From positions 186,001-250,000 of the forward strand of contig NZ_FOYF01000003.1 of the NCBI RefSeq assembly GCF_900115925.1: DNA of 64,000 bases. Direction: 5' to 3'. The notes under the pieces were generated by a model. The model worked only from the letters and a program-made list of their open reading frames with translations, searched no databases and had not been told where the DNA came from. Below, piece by piece: positions 41,350-49,950 of this stretch (the stretch's first letter is position 1; each line of letters starts with the position of its first letter). The stretch comes from Bacillus sp. cl95 (GTDB lineage: Bacteria; Bacillota; Bacilli; Bacillales; Cytobacillaceae). The translations under genes and the position numbers were made by a program.

Positions 41350-44169
41350 ATGGGATTTAAGCAGAAACAGCTCACTGGTTTTGGGCTCATTTTTGTGTTT
41401 ATGATTGTTTTGGTCGCCAGCACATTATTTATGGTTGGCAATATGAAAGAGAAAATGCTCGAAATGGTTGAGGACCGCTATGCTAAAGTGAACATGGCTA
41501 CGGAAATCAGACAGTTATTCTATCAAATTGATCAAAATAATACGCTCGCTTTCGGAGAGGGTGTATCTGACCAAACTCAAATCCAAAATTTATATGATAA
41601 ATCACAAGATTATCATCAAGAAATCATTCAAAAGTCACAATCACTTTATGCAATTCTGAATAAACCAAAATCAAAAGTCTTTTTAAATGATGTCATTGAA
41701 CAACATCGAAATTATATGACAATCGAAAAGGAAATCTTTCGTCTTTCACAGGATGCTTCTAATAATCTAGAACGAGCTAAATTATTAGAAGAACAAAACG
41801 AGACAAAAGCAAAACTGTTAAAAAATATTAATTCGTTCAAGTCTTATCAAGAATCTCTAATGGTTGACGCCTTTAAAGATGCAAACGAGACATATGAAGA
41901 AATGAACTTTTTTATTGCTCTAGCAGTCTTTGTTTCTATTTTTGGGATAGTTGTTACTGGTTATTGGGTGGTTAGAAGTACCACTACACAACTCAAAGGG
42001 ATTTCAAGCGTGATGAAATCAGTTGATTACGAGCAACTATCTTCCATTCCAAGAGCATCTGTCAATTCAAAAGATGAAATTGGTGAAATCGCAGTCGCTT
42101 TCAACGAAATGGCACACTCGCTTGAAACTTATAATGAAAAAGAAAAGAACTATACTTCAGAGATTGAAAGTCAAACTTGGATTCAAACGAGATTAGCAGA
42201 ATTAGCAACGATGTATCAACGTATAGAGGATATAGATATTCTCACTACTCGTTTTGTTTCTAAAATAGCGCCGATGGTTGACGCGTCATCAGCTGCCTTT
42301 TACTTGAAGCAAACTGATGGGAATAAAGTGGTATACAGAAAGCACGCAACATACGCCGATGATAACACAGACCTAGGCAGACTCGAATTCAGAGTCGGTG
42401 AAGGCCTCATTGGACAAGCCGTCTTGGAAAAGAAACAACTTCTGATTGAAGAAGTTCCAAATCAGTACAAATTAATCAAAACAGGACTAGGAGAGGTAAA
42501 GCCGAATAGTATCCTGATTGCACCTGTTCTTTTTGAAAATGATGTAGTTGGAGTCATTGAACTTGCGACATTGACTGAATTTTGTCCTAAACAAGAACAA
42601 CTCCTCACTTTATCACTTGATACATTAGGATTAACGATTAATAGTGTTCAAGGTCGTATGGAAATTGAAAGATTACTACGCGAGACCCAAGTTCAAGCAG
42701 AGGAATTGCAAACTCAATCTGAAGAATTGCAAACCCAATCTGAAGAACTTCAAGCACAATCAGAAGAGCTTCAGTCACAATCTGAAGAAATGCGCATGAT
42801 TAATGAGCAGCTTGAGGAAAGAAATCGTGATGCTGAAGCGAAAACAGCGGAACTTGAAAAAACAAAGGCATTTTTAGAAAAGCAGGCTGTTCAGCTTAAA
42901 CTAGCATCCAAGTATAAATCCGAGTTCTTAGCTAACATGTCACATGAACTGAGAACGCCTTTAAATAGTATTCTCATCTTATCCGATATGATGGCTGATG
43001 AGGATATGAACGAAGAACAGAAAGAGTTTGCTCGTGTCATCAATACTTCTGGTAAAGATTTATTATCGTTGATCAATGATATTTTAGACTTATCAAAGGT
43101 AGAAGTAGGAAAGCTTGATGTTGTATTTGGAGAAATGAACTTAAGCGAACTACCGGGTTTACTACACAGGAATTTCCAACACATAGCTGATAGTAAAGGT
43201 ATACAGCTAAATATCAAGAAATCAGAAAATGTACCAGAAATTTTTTATACAGATGAACAAAGGCTGCAACAAATTATTAAAAACTTGTTATCAAATGCCT
43301 TTAAGTTTACTGAAAAAGGTGCAGTAGAAGTTTCTATCAGTCAACCATCATTGGATGTGGTAAAGCAAAAGTGGCCATCCGCTAAAGAAGGTAGTTGGAT
43401 AGAAATTGCCGTAACCGATTCAGGTATCGGAATTGCAGAAGATCAGCAAGAATTAATTTTTGAAGCGTTCCAGCAAGTTGATGGGGCGACTATGAGAAAA
43501 TATGGCGGTACTGGATTGGGATTATCTATTTGTAGAGAGTTTGCTAAACTTCTAGGCGGGTATATCTTTGCTGAGAGTGTAGAAGGAAAAGGCAGTACCT
43601 TTACATTGAGAATTCCAAACCTCCCTGATGGAATGGAAAAGAACGAAGATACAATCATTGCTAATCAAGAGGTAGCAGTGACAGTTATTGAAAATGAAGT
43701 AGAGTTGGACGAAACAAATTTCTCTCCTGTAAAGGCAGAAATGACTCCTACTGTCGACTTACCAGCTTTACCATCCAATCTATTAAGAAATAAGAAAGTC
43801 TTAGTGGTAGATGATGATAATCGAAACATTTTCGCTCTTCAGCATGCGCTTGAAAAAGAGGGCATGGATATCATTGCGGTACAAGATGGTAAAAGCTGTT
43901 TAGATATTCTTCAAAAGACAGAAGATATTGATGTAGTGTTAATGGATATTATGATGCCAGGTATGGATGGTTACGAGACAATGAGACGCATTCGTGTGAT
44001 GCCACATTTTGTTGAATTACCAATCATTGCTTTGACAGCAAAAGCGATGAAAGGCGACCGTGAAAAGTGTCTAGAAGCAGGAGCATCAGATTACATCAGT
44101 AAACCACTGCAGCTCGAACAACTTCTTTCTGTGCTAAGAGTATGGCTGGCACACCCAACTAAAGAATAA
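41350..44169 (+). CDS. rsbK: Hybrid sensor histidine kinase, RsbK-type
   Basis: A 939-residue membrane kinase: helix at about 8-30, CHASE3-like extracytoplasmic domain, helix at about 187-207, HAMP, GAF (about 280-440), a coiled coil of four 7-residue repeats (EELQTQS type, about 450-480), HisKA with MSHELRTPLNS (His near 531), HATPase and a C-terminal receiver with phosphoacceptor aspartate in VLMDIMMPG (near 866). ATG 41350 follows AGAAGGAATG. The architecture and the neighbouring CheR-like and receiver-PP2C genes match RsbK, which in Bacillus cereus relays stress to SigB through RsbY and is modified by RsbM. The assignment is by architecture and context. Confidence 0.8.
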   Translation: MGFKQKQLTGFGLIFVFMIVLVASTLFMVGNMKEKMLEMVEDRYAKVNMATEIRQLFYQIDQNNTLAFGEGVSDQTQIQNLYDKSQDYHQEIIQKSQSLYAILNKPKSKVFLNDVIEQHRNYMTIEKEIFRLSQDASNNLERAKLLEEQNETKAKLLKNINSFKSYQESLMVDAFKDANETYEEMNFFIALAVFVSIFGIVVTGYWVVRSTTTQLKGISSVMKSVDYEQLSSIPRASVNSKDEIGEIAVAFNEMAHSLETYNEKEKNYTSEIESQTWIQTRLAELATMYQRIEDIDILTTRFVSKIAPMVDASSAAFYLKQTDGNKVVYRKHATYADDNTDLGRLEFRVGEGLIGQAVLEKKQLLIEEVPNQYKLIKTGLGEVKPNSILIAPVLFENDVVGVIELATLTEFCPKQEQLLTLSLDTLGLTINSVQGRMEIERLLRETQVQAEELQTQSEELQTQSEELQAQSEELQSQSEEMRMINEQLEERNRDAEAKTAELEKTKAFLEKQAVQLKLASKYKSEFLANMSHELRTPLNSILILSDMMADEDMNEEQKEFARVINTSGKDLLSLINDILDLSKVEVGKLDVVFGEMNLSELPGLLHRNFQHIADSKGIQLNIKKSENVPEIFYTDEQRLQQIIKNLLSNAFKFTEKGAVEVSISQPSLDVVKQKWPSAKEGSWIEIAVTDSGIGIAEDQQELIFEAFQQVDGATMRKYGGTGLGLSICREFAKLLGGYIFAESVEGKGSTFTLRIPNLPDGMEKNEDTIIANQEVAVTVIENEVELDETNFSPVKAEMTPTVDLPALPSNLLRNKKVLVVDDDNRNIFALQHALEKEGMDIIAVQDGKSCLDILQKTEDIDVVLMDIMMPGMDGYETMRRIRVMPHFVELPIIALTAKAMKGDREKCLEAGASDYISKPLQLEQLLSVLRVWLAHPTKE

Positions 44170-44192
44170 CGAGCAAGAAAGGGTGTGAGATC

Positions 44193-45026
44193 ATGAGACG
44201 GTTTTTGAATCAACATGAAATAGAAGAATTGGAAACAGACTTATTACTGCAAGCTTTGTATCGGATCACAGGTTTCGATTTTCAAGAGTATATGCGCTCT
44301 TCGATCTCACGGAGAATCCAATTTCGAATGCAGCAGGAACGTCTTCCATCTATTAGTTCTTTGATTGTAAAAACATTACATGAAGAAGGATTTGCTGATA
44401 AATTATTGAATGATTTTTCAATAAATGTTACTGAAATGTTTAGAGATCCATTGTTTTTTGCATCATTCCGAGAAAATGTGGTGCCGTATCTTAAATCTTT
44501 GCCGGAAGTTAGGATATGGCACGCAGGTTGTTCGACTGGAGAAGAAGTGTTTTCAATGGCTATTCTGTTAAAAGAGGAAGGGCTCTACGAAAAGACGAAT
44601 ATCTACGCAACAGACATGAATGAACATGTTCTTAACAAGGCCAAAACAGGTTCAATCGATTTGAAGAAAATGCAATCCTATACAAAGAACTACATTCAAG
44701 CTGGTGGTACGAGTGCTTTTTCTGAATACTATACTACTGATAGCGAAAAGGCTATTTTAGACGAACGCTTGCTTGAAAATGTTGTTTTTGCCCAACACAA
44801 TTTGGTTACGGACCACTCCTTTAATGAATTTCATGTCATTGTGTGCCGTAACGTATTGATTTACTTTAATCCAGAATTACAGCAAAAAGTGAACCAACTT
44901 TTCTATGATAGTCTTTCATCAAAAGGATTTCTCTGTCTGGGACAAAAGGAAACGCTACGACCTTACAAACTGTCTAGTTTTTATGAGGATTTTGATCATC
45001 AATATCGTATTTATCAGAAAAAATAA
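44193..45026 (+). CDS. rsbM: CheR-type methyltransferase, RsbM-type
   Basis: A 277-residue SAM-dependent methyltransferase with the CheR N-terminal helical domain, the SAM-binding motif WHAGCSTGEEVFSMAI (near 109-124) and VIVCRNVLIYF (near 213-223). It starts 23 nt after the kinase gene with AAAGGGTGTG. No CheB methylesterase or chemotaxis genes are nearby, so the probable substrate is the adjacent kinase, as for RsbM of B. cereus, which dampens SigB activation. A terminator follows at once. Confidence 0.82.
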   Translation: MRRFLNQHEIEELETDLLLQALYRITGFDFQEYMRSSISRRIQFRMQQERLPSISSLIVKTLHEEGFADKLLNDFSINVTEMFRDPLFFASFRENVVPYLKSLPEVRIWHAGCSTGEEVFSMAILLKEEGLYEKTNIYATDMNEHVLNKAKTGSIDLKKMQSYTKNYIQAGGTSAFSEYYTTDSEKAILDERLLENVVFAQHNLVTDHSFNEFHVIVCRNVLIYFNPELQQKVNQLFYDSLSSKGFLCLGQKETLRPYKLSSFYEDFDHQYRIYQKK

Positions 45027-45066
45027 GCATGAAAACTGCCTGATTAGGCGGTTCTCATGCTTTTTT
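45027..45066 (+). terminator. Terminator of the rsbK-rsbM operon
   Basis: GCATGAAAACTGCC pairs with GGCGGTTCTCATGC (small mismatches), followed by six T residues, directly after the stop codon. Confidence 0.9.
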
Positions 45067-45416
45067 GTGTTTTCATAATCTTATATTGCAATTTATCAAA
45101 TTTGGTAGTGGTTGATGTCAGCTTCAAGATGCACGCTTCATTCAAACTAAAAGGGTTTTATTCACAAAACCAAATTTAATAACAACAACACATTTCTATA
45201 GAGTCATTATTTATCCTTTTGTAAATTGGACAAGGGAATAGCAAAACACACACTCTCGAGCTGTGCAAAAGTACTTCATAGGCAAGATGAATAACAAATC
45301 CACCTACGAGAGTAGTAGAAAAGTACTACATAAGTGAGAAAAAACAGATTAATAGGGGGAATCCCCTCTACATTTACCTCTAATACTTTTAAAGACCACC
45401 AAAAAAGTCCTCAGAA
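45067..45416. other. Intergenic region with paired AAAAGTACT repeats
   Basis: No gene is seen. AAAAGTACTTCATA (45267-45280) and AAAAGTACTACATA (45319-45332) are direct repeats 52 bp apart that differ at one base, and ACTCTCG (45252-45258) and CGAGAGT (45307-45313) form an inverted repeat. The sequence could be an operator or a structured RNA. Confidence 0.5.
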
Positions 45417-45462
45417 TAAAAAAACTGACTCAAGAGATCGTTTCAACGACCATTTGAGTCAG
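45417..45462 (-). terminator. Terminator of the rsbY-type gene
   Basis: CTGACTCAA (45425-45433) and TTGAGTCAG (45454-45462) form a stem with T-rich flanks on both strands. Confidence 0.8.
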
Positions 45463-45468
45463 CCTTTT

Positions 45469-46614
45469 TTACTTAGCTTGCACAACCAACACACACATAT
45501 CATCTGGTTGATGCTTTTGTAGACTTTCTGGGAGGACATAATCAATCGGTTCTCCGGATTTAAGGCCTTTCCATGGTGTAGTCGCCGTTTTCATCAAGTA
45601 GTTCAACCCGTCTTCCTGTTTTTCTTCTAAAGTCTCGACGATTCCATCAGTGAGAAGGATAAGCTGCAAACTATCCTTGTAATGGATTGTTGATTTTTCT
45701 ATTTTCAGCATTTCGGGAAAGAAACCGACAGCACAAGAGCCTTTCGTTAAAGTTGCGACTTGTTTTTCATCAATTAGAGCATATCCAGGAGGGTGACCAG
45801 CATTTACATACTCAACCTTTTTCTCTTTAGTGTCTATAACAAGATAAATCGCTGTAAAGTAGTATTGCATCATCGTTTCTTGCTTATTGATAAAGGACAT
45901 CCAACGGTTAAGTTCTTTGATTACTGCCTCTGGTTCGATGTGTGTACGAATGGCATCACGCAACACGGAGGAAATGAACATACAAACAAGGGAAGCAGAG
46001 ATTCCATGTCCCATCATATCGAGCAATATGATGCCATAACGATGCTCATCGATTTGATGCCAATAATACATGTCACCTGCAAGCTTATTAGCAGGTAAAT
46101 GCGAAGCCTTTATCAGGAGCTTTTCAGAATTAACGGTTTCGCTCAAAAGACTGCTTTGAATTTGCATGGATAAATCTAGCTCGTTACGGATTTTTTCCTC
46201 TTGTTCTCTATGCCAATCTTTTTCATATTTAAGTCTTAAACCAACGCGAATACGTGCTAATAATTCAACTTTATTGATCGGTTTCATGATGTAATCAATT
46301 CCACCGACGTCGAGTGCTTCAACGACTTTGTTTGTATCTTCCAATGCCGTTACAAATATGACGGGAATATCTCTCAGATGAGCGTACTGCTGAAGTCGTT
46401 TACAAGCTTCAATTCCGTCAATTCCAGGCATCATGATATCCATTAAAATGACGTCAACAGATATTGGCTGAGGATAAGGACTATCCAGTTGAAGATAATC
46501 AAAAAGTTCCTGTGCAGACGTAAGAGATATGTATTCTGTATAACCAGCCCGATTTAGTATTTTTTCGATTAAGTATAGATTTACATGATTGTCGTCCACG
46601 ATTACAATCGACAT
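45469..46614 (-). CDS. rsbY: Receiver-PP2C phosphatase, RsbY-type
   Basis: A 381-residue response regulator with an N-terminal receiver (phosphoacceptor aspartate in VILMDIMMPGIDG, near residue 56), a coiled-coil linker and a C-terminal PP2C/SpoIIE phosphatase domain with YGIILLDMMGHGISASL (near 195-211). ATG 46614 follows AAGGAGAATATC; the frame extends upstream without a site. In the RsbKMY pathway the phosphorylated form dephosphorylates the anti-anti-sigma factor RsbV and frees SigB. The sigB, rsbV and rsbW genes are not in the window. A SigB-like promoter candidate lies upstream. Confidence 0.82.
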   Translation of the reverse strand: MSIVIVDDNHVNLYLIEKILNRAGYTEYISLTSAQELFDYLQLDSPYPQPISVDVILMDIMMPGIDGIEACKRLQQYAHLRDIPVIFVTALEDTNKVVEALDVGGIDYIMKPINKVELLARIRVGLRLKYEKDWHREQEEKIRNELDLSMQIQSSLLSETVNSEKLLIKASHLPANKLAGDMYYWHQIDEHRYGIILLDMMGHGISASLVCMFISSVLRDAIRTHIEPEAVIKELNRWMSFINKQETMMQYYFTAIYLVIDTKEKKVEYVNAGHPPGYALIDEKQVATLTKGSCAVGFFPEMLKIEKSTIHYKDSLQLILLTDGIVETLEEKQEDGLNYLMKTATTPWKGLKSGEPIDYVLPESLQKHQPDDMCVLVVQAK

Positions 46615-46702
46615 GATATTCTCCTTCATCCACCACATTGCTCCAAAGGGAGTTTTCTACATTCCTATTTCTATTCAAATTAAATAAAAGCCCGATTAAA
46701 TA

Positions 46703-46728
46703 TTTCCCATTCTAATATAAAACGAAAC
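46703..46728 (-). promoter_or_regulatory. Weak SigB-like promoter candidate for rsbY
   Basis: On the minus strand GTTTCG (46723-46728) and GGGAAA (46703-46708) are separated by 14 bp; consensus is GTTTAA and GGGTAT, so each element matches 4 of 6. Confidence 0.3.
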
Positions 46729-46822
46729 CTGTTTAAGAACATTTTTTTGAGAGTTTTTCATGTATATGAAGATTTTACCTTAAAAGTCTTACGCAAGTAT
46801 AAATTATGCTCACGACAAATGA

Positions 46823-46852
46823 AAAAGCTTAGCCCATATTTGAGCTAAGCTG
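46823..46852 (-). terminator. Terminator of yfkAB
   Basis: AGCTTAGC and GCTAAGCT (46827-46834 and 46845-46852) form an 8-bp stem with a T run on the minus strand. Confidence 0.85.
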
Positions 46853-46859
46853 CACGCAT

Positions 46860-47978
46860 TTATTTGGAAATTCTTGCAGTAAGAGTTGTAAAATCGATTT
46901 CCTTATAATAGCTGTCCTTAACGAGAATGTTTGGACCAAGACAGGCTACTGCAGGACAATGACAACTTAGTTCCTTGGAAATTGCTGTGTTTTGCCAAGT
47001 ATCGAATGCTTCTGGCAGACTGGAAGTTTGGATATTACCTAATGCAGGGGTGTCACCAAAATCCGTCACAATGATATCACCGTTAAATATGTTTACGTTT
47101 AGACGTGAGCGACCATCAGGATCATTTCTCACCGTTACATTCTTGCTGCGATATAGTCTCTTAAGTAGTTCTAGGTCTTTTTCATCCTTGTTACATGGAT
47201 AAAAAGGTAACGTACCAAACAACATCCACACATTTTCATCGCGTACATCTAGTAAATGGTGGATGGCTTGGCGGATTTCTGATAGTGAAAGAGTTTCTAA
47301 ATTACTGGCAAAATCACTGGGATACATGGGATGTACTTCGTGACGTTGACAGTGCATTTCTTCAACAATTTGTTTGTGAATTTTAGCCAAATGGGGGAAA
47401 GTACGCTTATTTAACATCGTTTCAGCAGAAACCATCAAGCCAGCTTTTACGAGTTCTCGACTGTTTTCAATCATTCTATCAAAATATTTGGAGCGCTGTT
47501 TTGCAGAAGGTTTTACATCCATCCGAGCAAAACCGCCTTCAACAAAATCTTCTAGCGTTCCCCAGTTATGTGAAATATGAAGGACATCCAGATACGGTAA
47601 AATTGCTTCATATTTTCCTAAATCAAGCGTCAAATTGGAGTTCATTTGAGTACGGACGCCTCGTTCATGTGCGTATTTCAGCAATGGAACGACGTAATTT
47701 TTCACAGAAGTATTGGAAAGCATAGGCTCTCCTCCGGTAATACTTAAAGAGCGAAGGCGAGGAATTTCATCCAAACGTTTCAAGATTAAATCGATCGGCA
47801 ATGCTGTAGGATCTTTAGGTGAAAGTGTGTAACCAACGGCACAGTGCTCACAACGCATATTACATAACGTAGTCGTGGTGAATTCGACGTTTGTTAATGT
47901 AGGTTTTCCGAATTGCTCAATATCCATATATGCTTCCCAAGGATCGAAGGAAGGGCTAATTTTTTGTAATGTATTCAT
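46860..47978 (-). CDS. yfkAB: Radical SAM/CxCxxxxC protein YfkAB
   Basis: A 372-residue radical SAM enzyme. The cluster motif CNMRCEHC (CxxxCxxC, near residues 39-46) binds the SAM-cleaving 4Fe-4S centre, GGEPML is the SAM glycine motif, and the C-terminal CHCPAVAC is the CxCxxxxC motif that names the family and may bind a second cluster. Length and motifs match the fused YfkA-YfkB of Bacillus. The reaction is unknown. It is monocistronic on the minus strand with an AAAGGAG ribosome binding site and its own terminator. Confidence 0.88.
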   Translation of the reverse strand: MNTLQKISPSFDPWEAYMDIEQFGKPTLTNVEFTTTTLCNMRCEHCAVGYTLSPKDPTALPIDLILKRLDEIPRLRSLSITGGEPMLSNTSVKNYVVPLLKYAHERGVRTQMNSNLTLDLGKYEAILPYLDVLHISHNWGTLEDFVEGGFARMDVKPSAKQRSKYFDRMIENSRELVKAGLMVSAETMLNKRTFPHLAKIHKQIVEEMHCQRHEVHPMYPSDFASNLETLSLSEIRQAIHHLLDVRDENVWMLFGTLPFYPCNKDEKDLELLKRLYRSKNVTVRNDPDGRSRLNVNIFNGDIIVTDFGDTPALGNIQTSSLPEAFDTWQNTAISKELSCHCPAVACLGPNILVKDSYYKEIDFTTLTARISK

Positions 47979-48215
47979 TTTATTTCTCCTTTTTCTAAAA
48001 AAACAACATTGCTTATTATATCAGATGATGTGTTACTATTCATACTAAATCTGTCAGGATTAATGACAATTTATCCTCCCAAAAGATTTCTCTTTATATT
48101 GACAGAATTCGACAAGATTTTGGGTGATTTTCAGAATATTTTACCAATAACGGTAAGTATAGCCACTGAGCGTCGATATTTGCGGATGAAATCGCTATCA
48201 ATAGTGAGGTAGTAT

Positions 48216-48299
48216 ATGAATATGCTTCTGGTAATGACTGAACCGAAAGCGACTGTTTCTACAAAATCTATCACATCAGAATGGGCTGGAGGTAATTAA
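48216..48299 (+). CDS. 27-residue leader ORF coupled to the SigH-like gene
   Basis: ATG 48216 follows GTGAGG at proper spacing. The frame encodes 27 residues (MNMLLVMTEPKATVSTKSIT...) and its TAA abuts the GTG start of the sigma factor gene, whose ribosome binding site GGAGG lies inside this ORF. The arrangement suggests translational coupling. The function of the peptide, if any, is unknown. Confidence 0.45.
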   Translation: MNMLLVMTEPKATVSTKSITSEWAGGN

Positions 48300-48938
48300 G
48301 TGAGCGTGGACATCAATATTATTCCTTATGATCATTTGAGAGATGAAGTATTAGTTGAGTTAGTGAAAAATGGGGACGAACATTCATCTGAATATTTGAT
48401 ACATAAGTATCGGAGCTTTGTAAGAGCGAAGGCAAGCAAGTATTTTTTGATGGGCGGGGACCGTGAAGATATATTTCAAGAAGGAATGATCGGATTATAT
48501 GGTGCAATCCGCAACTTCAAATTTGATAAAATGACTTCCTTTAAAGCATTTGCAGAATTGTGTATTACAAGACAAATCATTTCTGCCGTAAAAACTTCCA
48601 CAAGGTTAAAGCACATTCCTCTGAATTCCTCTGTTTCTTTGGACAAGCCGCTATATGAGGAAGACTCTCAGCTTACTTTGTTGGATTTACTTTCCGAAAA
48701 TCATTCTATGGACCCGGAAACGCTTATTATCAATAAAGAATTGTCTGAAGATATGGAAAAGAAAATTGCTCAAAGATTAAGTGAATTAGAAAGAAATGTA
48801 CTCCATCTATATATGGATGGTCATTCATATGTGGAAATTTCTAAGGAATTGAACACACATGTCAAATCAATTGATAATGCGTTGCAACGAGTAAAAAGAA
48901 AGCTCGAAAGACACTTTGATATGAAGGAAGTTATCTAA
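48300..48938 (+). CDS. SigH-family RNA polymerase sigma factor (paralogue-like)
   Basis: A 212-residue sigma-70 factor close to Bacillus SigH. Region 2 has YLIHKYRSFVRAKASKYFLM, then GGDREDIFQEGMIGLYGAIR and the FKAFAELCITRQI -10 recognition block; region 4 has SYVEISKELNTHVKSIDNAL. SigH proper is normally encoded just upstream of secE-nusG-rplK; here the neighbours are yfkAB and a DUF1906 gene, so this is probably a second copy. The GTG start follows GGAGG and a coupled 27-residue ORF. Promoter choice would be SigH-like, used in stationary phase, if region 2.4 is conserved. Confidence 0.85.
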   Translation: MSVDINIIPYDHLRDEVLVELVKNGDEHSSEYLIHKYRSFVRAKASKYFLMGGDREDIFQEGMIGLYGAIRNFKFDKMTSFKAFAELCITRQIISAVKTSTRLKHIPLNSSVSLDKPLYEEDSQLTLLDLLSENHSMDPETLIINKELSEDMEKKIAQRLSELERNVLHLYMDGHSYVEISKELNTHVKSIDNALQRVKRKLERHFDMKEVI

Positions 48939-48945
48939 TCTGTAC

Positions 48946-48989
48946 GCCTTCAAAATAGCATGACGTTTCGGCGATGCTATTTTGAAGGC
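48946..48989. terminator. Long bidirectional terminator hairpin
   Basis: GCCTTCAAAATAGCAT (48946-48961) and ATGCTATTTTGAAGGC (48974-48989) form a perfect 16-bp stem between the converging SigH-like and DUF1906 genes. T runs are weak on both sides. Confidence 0.7.
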
Positions 48990-49002
48990 ATCAATCTTCT
49001 GT

Positions 49003-49650
49003 CTACCAAAGCATTTCGTAGAGTTTTGTATTAACGAGATTCGTATCAATAGGACAATCTTTTGCATCGCGTCCGTATTGCCATCCCCAAACATTGGACT
49101 GGCAGTTAGGTTTAGATGGCCTAAATTTTGGTGCGTTTCTCGCTCTTGAAATTCCGGTCTCTGGCCTTGCACTCCACAGCACTAGTTGATTTGCAATTTG
49201 ATCATCCTTAACGACAGCCTCGCAATATGCCTTGTTAAAATATGGTTTAATCGGATCGAAGTATATACCAGCCTTATAATCACTGTTAAACATGACAGCT
49301 ACGTAAGCACGAATCCAGTCGTCATCCACCTCAAAAAATCTTTCGATATTCGCAAACAGAATTTTTCCTTTAGGAATACCAAGCCTTTTAGCGGAAAATA
49401 TCATATTACGAGCGACAATTCTGCCTTCACGATCGCCTGTAGCACGTGTGAAATTACTGTATATTGGCAAGATTTTTGTCCCATTATTTTTTAAAATTCT
49501 GATTTCATCCCGTGTAAGTCCTTCAGCTTTGTTTGGTACAGGTGTCAAATATCTACCCCAATATAACGGCTTTCCAAAGTTTGTTTGAACGCATTCATAT
49601 AAATCCTTTGTTACTTTGGCAGCCGAGTCTACTCCCCAAAAGGTCTTCAT
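49003..49650 (-). CDS. DUF1906 glycoside hydrolase-like protein
   Basis: A 215-residue TIM-barrel protein of the DUF1906 (Rv2525c-like) family, proposed from fold to act on peptidoglycan or glycan. It begins MKTFWGVDSAAKV with the family GVD start and has GKPLYWGRYLTP, ILPIYSNF and VWGWQYGRDAKDC near the end. No signal peptide is visible, so export would be by another route or the protein acts in the cell or the spore. AAGGGGATG precedes the ATG. Substrate unknown. Confidence 0.82.
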   Translation of the reverse strand: MKTFWGVDSAAKVTKDLYECVQTNFGKPLYWGRYLTPVPNKAEGLTRDEIRILKNNGTKILPIYSNFTRATGDREGRIVARNMIFSAKRLGIPKGKILFANIERFFEVDDDWIRAYVAVMFNSDYKAGIYFDPIKPYFNKAYCEAVVKDDQIANQLVLWSARPETGISRARNAPKFRPSKPNCQSNVWGWQYGRDAKDCPIDTNLVNTKLYEMLW

Positions 49651-49950
49651 ATTATCATCCCCTTATCTTGCAAAAGTTCAACTATAAAGTATATGAAGTG
49701 TCTGACAAAAAAAGGTGTAAAAGGTGTTACAAATTAATTTAGACTTTAACAAAAGGATCTTTTAAACTTTGTTGCTATTCAACAACTTGAAATGAATGGG
49801 TGATGTTCGCTCCAGAAGTTCGCGTTCCACAGACAAGGACAAATTCAACTTGGACAGGAGGTGAGCATCCTCGGATGAAAAAAATCAACTAAATTTATCC
49901 ATTTATGTTCCCTTCAAAAGCGGTATGATATATCATATTGATATATAGGA
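49651..49950. other. Intergenic region with degenerate repeat and palindrome, no gene seen
   Basis: It contains a decayed GCTCCAG-type repeat (about 49800-49875) and an AT palindrome TATGATATATCATA near 49927, followed by ATATTGATATA, a single site like those of the 21-bp arrays. The last two lie just before the hydrolase start and may be its operator. Confidence 0.5.

Noticed and set aside
41350-45026. Chemotaxis signalling cluster
   Set aside because: A CheR-like enzyme is present but no CheA, CheB, CheW or receptor; the kinase-PP2C context favours a SigB-type module.
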